64,000 nucleotides of DNA, taken from NCBI RefSeq assembly GCF_030297015.1, contig NZ_AP028056.1, positions 2,056,939 through 2,120,938 of the forward strand. The letters run 5' to 3'. Below, piece after piece: positions 43,820 through 52,740 of the stretch (positions are counted from its first letter, which is position 1; each line of letters starts with the position of its first letter). The notes beneath the pieces are model-generated. The model searched no databases. It saw only the letters and a program-made list of their open reading frames with translations, and was not told where the DNA came from. The translations under genes were made by a program, and so were the position numbers. This DNA is from Brooklawnia propionicigenes. Lineage in GTDB: Bacteria > Actinomycetota > Actinomycetes > Propionibacteriales > Propionibacteriaceae.

Positions 43820-45844
43820 TCACTGAGCCAACGAGGTGATCGTCAAGGTGGTGCGGTAGCTGCCGGACGAGACCGTGCCCGGAATCTTCAGATTCAGGTC
43901 GGCGCCCAGAACTGCCTGGCCGATGTCGTGGCCCTGAGCGGCCGCTCCGAGAACGCGGGAGGACGAAAGCCCCGAGCCGCTGTCATAGCCGGAGGCGACG
44001 GCGTTACCGGCGGTTGCCCCGGCACCGGCTTCCTGCACGTTGGGAGCCCAGCCGAGGTACTTTCCGCTGAAGCTCTTGTCACCGTCGGTGAAATCGCCCA
44101 CCTTGCTGGAAAGCGACCACGGCGACTTCGGGCGCCGGGTGTCGGTGACGGTGATCGGGTTGATCTGGCCGCTGGCCAGGTAGTACTCGGCGTTGTGGTC
44201 CTCAGCAGTCCCCAGGTCGACCAGGCGGTTGGTGCCGTTGATCGTCCAGCCGAACTCGCCGGGGGTTTCGTTGACGCTGACCTGGATGGTCTGGCTGCCT
44301 TCGCCGTTGTTCGGGTAGACGGTGAACTCGTCGACGATGGTGCCCTTGGCAAGGGTCTGTGACTGGCCATTCTGCGAGACCGTGCCCTGCCACTTCACGT
44401 TGCCACGGTCAAAGGCCGGGTTGACGTCACCGGTCGCGCTGGCGCGAATGTTCTGCACCGTCAGGGAGTCACCCTTCACCGCGACCTTAACGTAGGTGCG
44501 TACGTTCTCTTGATTCTCGACCGAGTTCGCCCAGTGGCGAGTGTGGCCGTTGGAGTCGGGGGTTGCGGTCGGATCTGCGCCGAAGTCGCCACCGTTCTTG
44601 CTGGAGTCCGGCTCGGTGAGGCCGTAGTACTTCGACCCCGAGGCCGAGTTGCCCGTCACGTAGATCACGCCGCCGACACCGGTGAAGATGTCAGCGTCGC
44701 CGGCCTGCTCGTCCGGGTTGGCCTTCTCGCCGTTCTTGATCTCGTAGCTGCGCGAGTAGCTGTGGTCATGTCCCTGCAGGACGAGGTCCACGCCCAGCTC
44801 CGAGAATGCCGTCGGGAAGTCGACGCGGCGAATCGCGTTGTCGGTGTCGTTGGCGTGGTCGGCCGGCGAGTAGATCGCGTGGTGGTAGACGAGCACCGTG
44901 TGCTTGGCCTGGTAGCCGTGGTTGTTGATGACGTCGGTCACGAAGCCGAGATGTGCCTCGTCGCCGCCACTTCCGGCAGCCGAGCTCGCGTAGCTGTTGC
45001 TGTTGAGGTCGATGAACAGCACATCCTTGTAGATGTACCAGTAGTCGCCGCCCGAGGTGGTCGCGGTCTTGTCGGCGTCCTTATAGTACTTGGGTGCGCG
45101 ATCGGTGTTGGGGGTGTAGAAGTGCTGGTCGTAGGCCCGGCCACCCACATCGTGGTTACCGATGGTGGCCGCCCATGGGTACTGACGCAGGTTGTCATTG
45201 GCCAGGAACTGGTCCCACTGGGTCTCGATGTTGGCCTTCTCGACCTGGTCGCCGCCGGAGACCAGCAACTCGGCATCGGGGTTGACGCTCAGGGCGTAGT
45301 CGAGGGTCTCGGACCAACCCAGGCCGTCGGCCACCTCGTCGCCGGAGGATCCGATCTGCGGGTCCCCGAAGAACAAGAAGTCGTAGTCACCCTCGAAGCT
45401 CTGCGTCCTGAAGGTGTAGGCCGGTGACCAGTTGTTGTCCGAGCCCACCCGGTAGGTGTACTCGACGTTCTCCTGAAGGCCGGTGATGACGGCGTGACGG
45501 TTGTGGGTGCCGGCGCTTTCCGTGGTGGTGTTCGCATTGCCGGAAGCTGCGAAGCTCGTGGCATTTCCAGGGAACTGACCGTTGATAACCGATGCGGAGG
45601 GGGCGAGTTGCACCAGCTGGCTGGTGTCTTCGCTGGTGTACCACGAGAGGATGCGCTGTGATTCGTTGGCGCCGACCCCGAGGACGATGGCAGTGGGGGC
45701 GGTTGACACTTCTTCGGCCATGGCCGGTGCCGTGAGGAGCGAGCTGGAGGCGAATGTGAGTCCGAGCGTGGCTGCTGAGAGCCAGGCGATCAGGTGTCTT
45801 TTGGCGCCTTGTTGAGAGGTCGCGCGTGAAGCAGACGGGGACAT
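43820..45844 (-). CDS. Exported purple-acid-type phosphatase with WxL-like C-terminus
   Basis: A 674-residue protein from ATG 45844, behind AGGAAAGAAGA. A signal peptide ends near PAMAEE. An Ig-like N-terminal domain (RILSWYTSEDTSQLVQ) precedes a calcineurin-type phosphoesterase: FFGDPQIG, SGGDQVEK, TIGNHDVGG, VYHHAIYSPADH and LQGHDHSYSR supply the metal ligands. The last 190 or so residues form beta domains; PWSLSSKVGDFTDGDKSFSG and TLTITSLAQ look like a WxL domain that binds cell wall. It probably takes phosphate from organic esters outside the cell, held at the wall. Confidence 0.88.
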   Translation of the reverse strand: MSPSASRATSQQGAKRHLIAWLSAATLGLTFASSSLLTAPAMAEEVSTAPTAIVLGVGANESQRILSWYTSEDTSQLVQLAPSASVINGQFPGNATSFAASGNANTTTESAGTHNRHAVITGLQENVEYTYRVGSDNNWSPAYTFRTQSFEGDYDFLFFGDPQIGSSGDEVADGLGWSETLDYALSVNPDAELLVSGGDQVEKANIETQWDQFLANDNLRQYPWAATIGNHDVGGRAYDQHFYTPNTDRAPKYYKDADKTATTSGGDYWYIYKDVLFIDLNSNSYASSAAGSGGDEAHLGFVTDVINNHGYQAKHTVLVYHHAIYSPADHANDTDNAIRRVDFPTAFSELGVDLVLQGHDHSYSRSYEIKNGEKANPDEQAGDADIFTGVGGVIYVTGNSASGSKYYGLTEPDSSKNGGDFGADPTATPDSNGHTRHWANSVENQENVRTYVKVAVKGDSLTVQNIRASATGDVNPAFDRGNVKWQGTVSQNGQSQTLAKGTIVDEFTVYPNNGEGSQTIQVSVNETPGEFGWTINGTNRLVDLGTAEDHNAEYYLASGQINPITVTDTRRPKSPWSLSSKVGDFTDGDKSFSGKYLGWAPNVQEAGAGATAGNAVASGYDSGSGLSSSRVLGAAAQGHDIGQAVLGADLNLKIPGTVSSGSYRTTLTITSLAQ

Positions 45845-45994
45845 CGTTCTTCTTTCCTGTGTTCGTGCAGGGCTGTGAGTAACGCACGGTCCCTTGGGCC
45901 GATGCCTCTGCAGACTGTCAATCCGATGTGAATTCACAGTGAGTGTCGGCCGGACTCTTCGTGTCCAAGAAGGAAACTCTCGTTGGCCTGTTGT

Positions 45995-47227
45995 TTACCC
46001 CGCAACTACACGTTCCACGAACCAGTACAGACCTGTGATGGCGACAAGGGCGGCGAGCCCGCCGGTCACCCACAGGGCGGCCTGCGGGGCGCGGCGGCGC
46101 AACAGCGCGAGCAGGGGGAAGATCATCACGATGATGCCGACCTGCACCGCCTCGATGCCGAGGTTGAATACGAGTAGCGACCACAGCAGGGTCCACGACC
46201 ACGGCTCGTCGATGCCGAGCGCTCCGGCGAATCCCAGGCCGTGGATGAGCCCGAAACAGAAGACGACGCCGAGGCGCAACCATCCGGCTCGGTCGATACC
46301 AATCGGGCCGGCTGACCTGTCCAACTCGTTCGCGTGGGCGCGACGCTGCCAGATCAACCACAGGTACCAGGCGGCGACCAAGCTGATCGAGAGCGCGATG
46401 ACGGGCTCGACGACGGCGTCCGGCACCTTGACCACACCGGTGGCGGCCAGAATGAAGGTCACCGAGTGGGCCAGCGTGAACGCCGACGCCGCCAGGATGA
46501 CTTCGCGCAGCCGTCTCGAACCGGCGATCAAGGCGAGCAGGAACAAGATGTGGTCGATACCGGTGAGCAGATGCTCCGCGCCCAGCGTGAAGAATTGGAC
46601 GAATCGCTGCCCGGCGCTCTGTTCGGTGCTGAACAAGGGCTGCTGTGCACTGAGCGCCGCGCTGCCGGACTGGCCGTCGAGTTCGTAGGTGACGATCGTC
46701 TCGGTGTCGCGCACGTAGCCCTCGTCGTCCGGAAACAGCGTGGCGGTGACCTCGTGGGCGCTCGCGTCGGATGCGCAGGTGTAGTCAAGCGTCACCACCG
46801 CGTAGGGCACGCCCTGCTGCACCGTCATCGTCACATCCCTGCCGGCGCTCGACCGGCAGGACTGCCCGGACGCGGTGGCGATGGTGAAGCGCTCGGTGAC
46901 ATAGCTCTCCACTGCGTCCGTGTGGTCCTGCAGCGCCTTCGCCTGGGCGGAGGTGTCCGCTCGTTCGAAGGCTGCGGTGCCGTCTCGGAACAGCTGGTCC
47001 ACCTGCTGCATGTCGGCCGCCGAAACCACCAGCAGGTCGTATTCGAGTTGCAGTTCTGCGGTGATGCGGCCGGTTTCGTCCGATGTCAGATTGGCGTAGA
47101 CGACGGAGGAAAAGCCGTGGGCGACCGCCGGCTGCGCAGTGAGAGACGCCAGGATGGCCGCCAGCAGCACGAGCAGCGGCGCGATGAGCGCGCAGCGTTC
47201 GACTCGGCGTTCGCGGGGACGGGGCAT
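45995..47227 (-). CDS. HupE/UreJ-like membrane protein with exported N-domain
   Basis: A 410-residue protein from ATG 47227. A signal peptide (to about AVAHGF) precedes an exported domain of some 180 residues with two Cys (QSCRSS, YTCASD) that could pair. Six or seven membrane helices then follow, opening GAEHLLTGIDHILFLLALIAG, with FTLAHSVTFILA and FGLIHGLGFAGALG. His in HLLTGIDH and LAHS, LIHG fits the HupE/UreJ_2 family, often linked to metal (Ni/Co) uptake or to surface processing. Role uncertain. Same strand as the two surface genes downstream. Confidence 0.8.
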   Translation of the reverse strand: MPRPRERRVERCALIAPLLVLLAAILASLTAQPAVAHGFSSVVYANLTSDETGRITAELQLEYDLLVVSAADMQQVDQLFRDGTAAFERADTSAQAKALQDHTDAVESYVTERFTIATASGQSCRSSAGRDVTMTVQQGVPYAVVTLDYTCASDASAHEVTATLFPDDEGYVRDTETIVTYELDGQSGSAALSAQQPLFSTEQSAGQRFVQFFTLGAEHLLTGIDHILFLLALIAGSRRLREVILAASAFTLAHSVTFILAATGVVKVPDAVVEPVIALSISLVAAWYLWLIWQRRAHANELDRSAGPIGIDRAGWLRLGVVFCFGLIHGLGFAGALGIDEPWSWTLLWSLLVFNLGIEAVQVGIIVMIFPLLALLRRRAPQAALWVTGGLAALVAITGLYWFVERVVAG

Positions 47228-47483
47228 GGTGGTTCTCCTCATTGGTCGGTGGGCGGGTTGTTCTGGGGTCATCAGCAGACGGGGCTGCAGGTGCCCTGTC
47301 GACAATGCGCCGGGCCCATGATCGGCAGGTGTGCGTCGCGTTGATGCCGAGTTAACCCGGCCTGAACTCTGGGAGACATCGCCGTGTAAACGGGCCTCTG
47401 GCGGAGCGATCCCGTCGGCGGTTGGTTAGCATGCCGATGGGTTCGCCAGTCGTTCCCGTGCGCTTGCCGGAAAGGACTCAGAC

Positions 47484-48143
47484 TTGTCTCGTCGTCTGCG
47501 GATCGCCATCGCATCACTGGTTCTGTTGATGGTTGCCATGCTCGCAACGGGGTGTTCGGATCCATGGCAGCGGCCGCATGCCTCGCCGTCGGCCGTGGGT
47601 GAGCCTGGTGCGGGTTTTCTTCCGGAGGGCACACCGGGCCCGGAAACCACGGTCACGCCGTCGCCGGGTTCGTGGAGCGACGTGCGTCCATCGGCCGGCT
47701 ACCGCGTGGTGTTGGTGTCCGGCGGCGCCGACGACCAGACGCGAGTTCTGACTGCCGGGGTGCAGGAGTGGGCCAAGGACGAGCGTGTCGATCTGCGTAC
47801 CGTGCAGGCTACCGGGGATCCGATCGACGACATATCCCGAGCCATCGACCTGGGTCCGGATCTGATCGTGAGCGCGGGCAACGGTGTCATCGATGCGCTC
47901 GCGCTGATCACGGCAAGTCATCTCGATCAGGACTTCCTCATCATCGGTGCTGAGGTGGCGGAGCCAACCCACAACGTCACGGCGGTCTGCTGGGAGGGAG
48001 CATCGTTTCGCGGTGAGGGACTCCCCATGGCCTCGGCGTACGATCCGGACTCGTTCACGCCCGAACGGGTGGGTCGTGCGATCACGGCCGGGACGACAGC
48101 AGTGCTGACCGGCACCACGGGGATCATCGTCTGGATTGACTGA
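47484..48143 (+). CDS. Substrate-binding-like lipoprotein
   Basis: A 219-residue protein starting at TTG 47484. A lipoprotein signal ends in the lipobox MLATGC (Cys near residue 24), followed by a Pro/Ser-rich linker and a domain like a periplasmic-binding lobe (YRVVLVSGGADDQTRVLTAGVQEWAKDERV, DPIDDISRAIDLGPDLIVSAGNGVIDAL). That resembles BMP-family binding proteins cut short. No transporter genes adjoin it. Ligand unknown. Confidence 0.75.
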   Translation: MSRRLRIAIASLVLLMVAMLATGCSDPWQRPHASPSAVGEPGAGFLPEGTPGPETTVTPSPGSWSDVRPSAGYRVVLVSGGADDQTRVLTAGVQEWAKDERVDLRTVQATGDPIDDISRAIDLGPDLIVSAGNGVIDALALITASHLDQDFLIIGAEVAEPTHNVTAVCWEGASFRGEGLPMASAYDPDSFTPERVGRAITAGTTAVLTGTTGIIVWID

Positions 48144-48479
48144 GCGGTTCTTGGTGGACGCGTAGGCCCGGGGCCGCGAGTGCTCGCCATGGGCGGGGTA
48201 GTTCGTCCGCTTGAGGGGCGGTACGTGTGGAAAGCCGTGCCGTGCCCCCACCGCGTTCGGAAATCTATCTCATCAAAGCGGGAGAAGACTACACCCGAAA
48301 GGGTGGAATTCCGATTCAAATTCCTGATGTAGCGGGATGGGTTGTTCGACTCGGTGTTGAGCTGGGCTGAAAGTGATATCGCGACAGGTACGCTCGGAGT
48401 GTAGGGCCTTTGGCGACTCGCTGTGTGTGGTGCGCGCGGTTAGCCGCCGAGTCGAGGTCAGTGACCACGAGGAGAGATC
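48144..48479. other. Intergenic region before DUF4235 gene
   Basis: About 336 bp. No supported gene. An A+T-richer stretch near 48260-48350 may hold the promoter of the DUF4235 gene, with GAGGAGAG just ahead of its start. Confidence 0.4.
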
Positions 48480-48773
48480 ATGATGACCAAGAAGGAAAAA
48501 GGCAGCAAATCCGCGAAGATGCTGTACCGGCCGATCGGCCTAGCCAGCAGCATTCTGAGTGGCGTCATTGCCGGGATTGTCTTCAAGAAGGTATGGGAAA
48601 AGGTCTCCCATTCGGACGGTGCCCCAAAGGCTCTGAAATCCGAATTCGGATTGGGACAGGTGCTGGTGGCCGCCGCTGTGCAGGGCGCTATCTACGCGGG
48701 CGTCAAGGCCCTCGTGGATCGCGGTGGCGCGAGATTGTTCCAGCGGGCAACCGGTGAATGGCCGGGTGACTAG
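48480..48773 (+). CDS. DUF4235 family membrane protein
   Basis: A 97-residue protein with the DUF4235 pattern: SAKMLYRPIGLASSILSGVIAGIVFKKVWEKV, then LGQVLVAAAVQGAIYAGVKALVDRGGARLFQRATGEWPGD. It has two hydrophobic helices and a basic N-terminus. Function unknown; the family is common in actinobacteria, often near YihY or stress genes. A good ribosome site (GAGGAGAG) precedes the start. It precedes the YihY gene by about 100 bp. Confidence 0.88.
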   Translation: MMTKKEKGSKSAKMLYRPIGLASSILSGVIAGIVFKKVWEKVSHSDGAPKALKSEFGLGQVLVAAAVQGAIYAGVKALVDRGGARLFQRATGEWPGD

Positions 48774-48880
48774 AGGCTGATCGCGGGTGTCATTTCGGGC
48801 GGCTCATCGTCCGGAACTGGGCGACCTCGTCCTCGCGTTGCGTGTCAGTGAATGTGAGATAGAACTCGAAAGGTACCATC

Positions 48881-50062
48881 ATGAAATTCCCTTTCCGTCG
48901 GCGCGACGACAGCGACGGGAGCGATGTTCCTGAAGCCGATGACAGTAGGAAGCCCGCAGCCGATGACAGTGGGAAACCGGCAGCCGATGACAGTGGGAAG
49001 CCCGCAGCCGATGACAGTGGGAAGCCCGCAGCCGATGACAGCAGGAAGCCCGATTCGCCTACTCAGATCACCAAGCCCTCATGGGTGTACGTCATGCGAG
49101 CGAGCGTGCGTGAGTTCTCCGCGGACGGGTGCACAGATCTTGCCGCCGGCCTGACCTATCGGACGATCATGTCGATGTTCCCCGGCCTCATCGCCCTGGT
49201 GTCGATCCTGAGCCTGTTGGGCCAGAGCGGTCAGGCGCTGACCGACGTCCTCGATCAGCTCAAGGGGGCAGTACCTGCTGACACCTGGGCATCCGTGCAA
49301 CCCGTGCTGGACGCGGTGCTGACCGCTCCTGCTCCCGGCGTCGGGCTGATCGTCGGCTTGCTGATCGCGATGTGGTCTGCATCGGGATATGTGAAGGCCG
49401 TGGGTCGCGCGATGAACGTCATCTATGGCGTGGACGAGGGACGAAGCGCGATCAAGCTCAACGCTCAGATGTACCTGCTGACGGCCATCATCTTGGCTCT
49501 GGGCGCGGTGTCGTTGGTGGCACTCGTGATCTCGGGCCCCATCGCCCAAGCCGTCGGCACCGCTCTGGGAATCGGATCGTTCGCCGTCGCAGCGTGGGAC
49601 ATCGCCAAATGGTTCATCTTGGCATTCATCGTGGTCTTCGTCATCGCGCTGCTCTATTACGCGACGCCGAATGTAAAGCAGCCCAAGTTCCGTTGGATCA
49701 GCGTGGGCGCGCTCGTTGTCATCGTCGTCACAGTGCTGGCCACGGCCGGGTTCTTCTTCTACGTGTCGAACTTCGGCAAGTACAACGCCACCTATGGTGC
49801 GCTGGCGGGGGTTATCGTCCTGCTGTTGTGGCTCTACATCGTCAACGCGATATTGCTGTTCGGGGCCGAAGTCGATGCCGAGTTGGAGCGTGTTCGTGAA
49901 CTCCAGGCCGGAATGCCCGCCGAGAGGGACCTTCAGCTTCCCGTCCGTGACACCAAGGCCAGCGACAAGCGGGCGCGTAAGTACGAGAAGGACATGGAAA
50001 GGGCCGAGACGCTGCGCAAATCAGGTGGGCGGACGCAGGAGGCCGGTGAGGCGGGGGAATGA
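48881..50062 (+). CDS. YihY/BrkB family membrane protein
   Basis: A 393-residue inner-membrane protein. Residues about 19-58 are five tandem 8-residue repeats (ADDSGKPA type). The YihY core follows: SVREFSADGCTDLAAGLTYRTIMSMFPGLIALVS, then further helices to WLYIVNAILLFGAEVDAELERVREL and a charged C-terminal tail. About six helices. The old RNase BN assignment for this family is withdrawn; it is best called a YihY membrane protein of unknown role. Confidence 0.9.
   Translation: MKFPFRRRDDSDGSDVPEADDSRKPAADDSGKPAADDSGKPAADDSGKPAADDSRKPDSPTQITKPSWVYVMRASVREFSADGCTDLAAGLTYRTIMSMFPGLIALVSILSLLGQSGQALTDVLDQLKGAVPADTWASVQPVLDAVLTAPAPGVGLIVGLLIAMWSASGYVKAVGRAMNVIYGVDEGRSAIKLNAQMYLLTAIILALGAVSLVALVISGPIAQAVGTALGIGSFAVAAWDIAKWFILAFIVVFVIALLYYATPNVKQPKFRWISVGALVVIVVTVLATAGFFFYVSNFGKYNATYGALAGVIVLLLWLYIVNAILLFGAEVDAELERVRELQAGMPAERDLQLPVRDTKASDKRARKYEKDMERAETLRKSGGRTQEAGEAGE
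48935..49054 (+). repeat. Five tandem 24-bp coding repeats
   Basis: In-frame units of GCCGATGACAGTGGGAAGCC-type sequence encode ADDS(G/R)KPA five times in the N-terminal tail of the YihY protein. Units differ at only one to three bases, so copy number probably varies between strains. Confidence 0.9.
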
Positions 50063-50148
50063 TTGGGCCGGACGCCGGTCCGCGGTTTGATGGTCTGGCT
50101 AGGCCTACCAGCGCACGCAGACGTGTGTTGAACGCTCCCGCTCTGGCC

Positions 50149-50700
50149 TCACAGCACGTACTCGAACAGGTGAAACTCGGTCACCTCGATGCCCTCGTAG
50201 TGCAACGTGTGGCGACCCAGATCGGTGAAGCCGTAGCGCGCGTACAGCGCGCGAGCAGGGGTGTTGCCAACGTAGGTGTCCAGCCGGATCGCGCGGCAAC
50301 CCAGCTGACGGGCCACCTCGATCACGCCGGCCAGCAGGAATCTGGCGACGCCCTTGCCTCGGTGGTCGGGCGAGACCCCGAGCACATGGACGATCAGCAC
50401 TTCGTCTGGGCCGGCCTCGATCGCCCAGTCGGGCTTTTCGTATCCACCGGGCGCCTCATGATCCAGCATCACCGCGCCGACGATGCCCCCATCGGCATCC
50501 GCGGCCAGGTAGAGGTTGCCGGCCTCCACCCAGTCGGCCACCTCTTGGGGCGTCGGATGGTTCTCGGCGTGCCAGCGGGAGAAATCCACCGTTTCACCCG
50601 AGTAGTCGATGATCCGCCGGTAGACCTGCTGCGCAGCGGGGATCGCGCCCGCCTCGGCGCGCCGGAAACTCAAGGTCACGTGGATGCCCATCCTTCTCAT
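50149..50700 (-). CDS. GNAT-family acetyltransferase
   Basis: A 183-residue protein from ATG 50700 (ATG 50691 is also possible). The acetyl-CoA motif is VLGVSPDHRGKGVARFLL, followed by IRLDTYVGNTPARALYARYGFTDLG, both typical of GNAT enzymes. The substrate is unknown. It stands alone between the YihY gene and a 103-bp repeat element. Confidence 0.88.
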   Translation of the reverse strand: MRRMGIHVTLSFRRAEAGAIPAAQQVYRRIIDYSGETVDFSRWHAENHPTPQEVADWVEAGNLYLAADADGGIVGAVMLDHEAPGGYEKPDWAIEAGPDEVLIVHVLGVSPDHRGKGVARFLLAGVIEVARQLGCRAIRLDTYVGNTPARALYARYGFTDLGRHTLHYEGIEVTEFHLFEYVL

Positions 50701-51145
50701 ATCAGGCTCGTCAGCGCCGCCACCGCCCTGCACGGCTGTGTTCCCTCCAGCATGCCGTAGCCTGGCAGGCGTCGTCCAAACGCCCCTTGTCATCGACATT
50801 CGGCAGCAGGCCGCAGTCTACGAGAACATTCGGCAGGTCAGCGGTCTTGGGAGCTGGCCCGTCGTAGCGAGGGCTCGATCTGTGCAGAAGCCCTTGTCTT
50901 TGCAGAATGAGCCTTCGAGCGACGACGCTCGCAGGCCCGGCACTGGGCGCGAGCGTGACAGATCTTCTTCAGTTGGCCCCCAAAATGCGGGTTTCGGCAG
51001 TCGCTGAGCGTGGCCGGGTGGGCTGAGGGCCCACACTCAAGAAGATGAGGCACGCGAGACGGGGTAGCCGGCTCGAGGCCCGAGCACCTGGAGGGTCGCG
51101 GAACGCGACTCATGGCTCTCCATGATCGGGGTCGTCCTCGTTGAG
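50701..51145. other. Intergenic region with repeat element
   Basis: About 445 bp. It holds one 103-bp inverted-repeat element (50953-51055). A CGACATTCGGCAG-type motif recurs near 50796 and 50826. No supported gene. Confidence 0.5.
50953..51055. repeat. 103-bp inverted-repeat element, copy 3
   Basis: Same ends as the 91-bp copies (GCGTGACAGATCTTCTTCA ... GAAGATGAGGCACGC). The interior (AATGCGGGTTTCGGCAGTCGCTGAGCGTGGCC in two blocks, then GGGCCCACA) is closely shared with copy 4 but not with copies 1 and 2. Confidence 0.85.
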
Positions 51146-52438
51146 TCAGTCTTGAGGTGCCGCCGGCACATCACGGTTGGGTGGCGAAATCCGGGTGTCG
51201 AACTGTGTGCTGGCCAAGGCGCGCTCCGACACGGTGACGAGATCGAGAACCTCGCGCGCCAGGTACGCTTTCGCGCCGCGCTCGATGGCCTTTCCAGTGA
51301 GGATTCCCGCCCGCGTCAGTTCGTCCAGCGCCGATCCGGCGGCGGGCGCCGACACTCCGAGGATCTTTGTCAGCGTTGTCGTCGTGACTACTGGTGCCTC
51401 GGGCAGGTGGTTGAGCAACCGTGCAACAGCCGAATCGGCCCGCGGTGAGGGTCGCAGGCCGACCGAGGCTCGATGCTCGGTAAGGCGTTGTGTCCAGGAC
51501 TCTCGCAGTTCCTGGATGCCCGCTGCGAGCGTCTTGGATTGCTCGACGGCTATGGCGGCGGCGTCAATGAACGTGGCCAGCCAGATGCCGATCGCCTCGC
51601 TCGCTTCGGTGCTGGTCGCTGGGCGTGCATGCCGGAAGGAGGTCAGCCCGTCGAGATAGCGATCGCGCAGCGTCGCCAGGACCAGGCTGACGGGCAGCAC
51701 GGCACGGTCGGTGAGGCCGCGTCGTGCGAGCACAGTGTGGATGAGTGCGCGTCCGACGCGGCCGTTGCCATCGGTGAAGGGATGAATGGTCTCGAACTGT
51801 GCGTGAACCATCGCTGCCTGAATCAACGGCGCATGGGCAGCTCCGTTGAGGTAGTCGACCAGGTCGTGCATGAGCTCCGGTACCCGTCCTGGGTCGGGCG
51901 GCACGAACGCGGCGCCGACCGGCGTCGAACTCGACGTACCGATCCAATTCTGGACCGTGCGCAACCCGTGATGCTGCAGCTCATCGGGCAGCAGCGAGCG
52001 ATGAAGACCGACAATGTCATCAACGCTCACCGACTCGGCTTCGACAAGCGCCGTTGTTGCCTCCCGCACGACGGTCATGTTGTTGGCGACCAGCCTCGCC
52101 TGCTCGCTGACTCCGCGCACGGATTCCGACTGGCCAAGTTCGGCCAGGGCTACTTGCTGGGTCGAAGGCGCAATGCCTTCGATCTGTGAACTGGCAATCG
52201 CCTCTGACCGCAACAAGAACCGGGCGATTCCAGCCAATCCTTCGGCCCCTGGCCCATTGAGCGTTAGAAGGTTCCTCTCAACCTTCATCACGCGACGTGA
52301 CAGCTCTCCATCAACGGTCAAACCAACACCATCGAGAAGATCCGGGACATAGCGGCGGTACAGACCCGATCGTTGCTCGGACTTGGGTGCTCCTGATTCG
52401 ATCCTGGATTCCCAGTGCACACCCTCCCATGTGGCCAT
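51146..52438 (-). CDS. Fic family AMP-transferase with wHTH tail
   Basis: A 430-residue protein from ATG 52438. An N-terminal Fic_N helix region holds SSQIEGI, fitting the autoinhibitory (S/T)xxxE(G/N) motif. The Fic motif HPFTDGNGRVGR lies in the core, preceded by the flap region VGAAFVPPDP. The C-terminal 130 residues look like a winged helix (VVTTTTLTKILGVSAPAAGSALDELTRAGIL). Fic proteins transfer AMP from ATP to target proteins; targets are unknown and some act as toxins or in conflict. Single gene. Confidence 0.92.
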   Translation of the reverse strand: MATWEGVHWESRIESGAPKSEQRSGLYRRYVPDLLDGVGLTVDGELSRRVMKVERNLLTLNGPGAEGLAGIARFLLRSEAIASSQIEGIAPSTQQVALAELGQSESVRGVSEQARLVANNMTVVREATTALVEAESVSVDDIVGLHRSLLPDELQHHGLRTVQNWIGTSSSTPVGAAFVPPDPGRVPELMHDLVDYLNGAAHAPLIQAAMVHAQFETIHPFTDGNGRVGRALIHTVLARRGLTDRAVLPVSLVLATLRDRYLDGLTSFRHARPATSTEASEAIGIWLATFIDAAAIAVEQSKTLAAGIQELRESWTQRLTEHRASVGLRPSPRADSAVARLLNHLPEAPVVTTTTLTKILGVSAPAAGSALDELTRAGILTGKAIERGAKAYLAREVLDLVTVSERALASTQFDTRISPPNRDVPAAPQD

Positions 52439-52740
52439 CCGCCGTATCCTTTCTTCGGTCGCGCCCTGACTTAAAGATAGGTGCTTAAAGTTTACTAGGC
52501 GTGCCGTCGGCGTAAGGATACGTCGCACTGGTGCCTTCGCATCGGAAGTGCGCCAGCACGACACAACGGTGTCCCCGCCGACTCGTCGCGCGCCGTTGTT
52601 GGGCACTACACCCTCGATTGTGAAGAGCCGGAAAACCGGCAGCGCACCCTAGGACTCCGCTGTGTCTTCTGCGCAGCGCGGCTACCGTGGAGGACGTGAT
52701 CCCGGGGCATCGGTCCGGGGACCTGGCAAGGAGGTCAGAT
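52439..52740. other. Intergenic region between Fic and AKR genes
   Basis: About 300 bp between divergent genes. It must carry both promoters. An AAGGAGG ribosome site lies just before 52741. No gene supported. Confidence 0.5.

Noticed and set aside
48935-49054. Regular short repeats that might suggest a CRISPR
   Set aside because: The units are contiguous, in frame and without spacers, so they are coding repeats.
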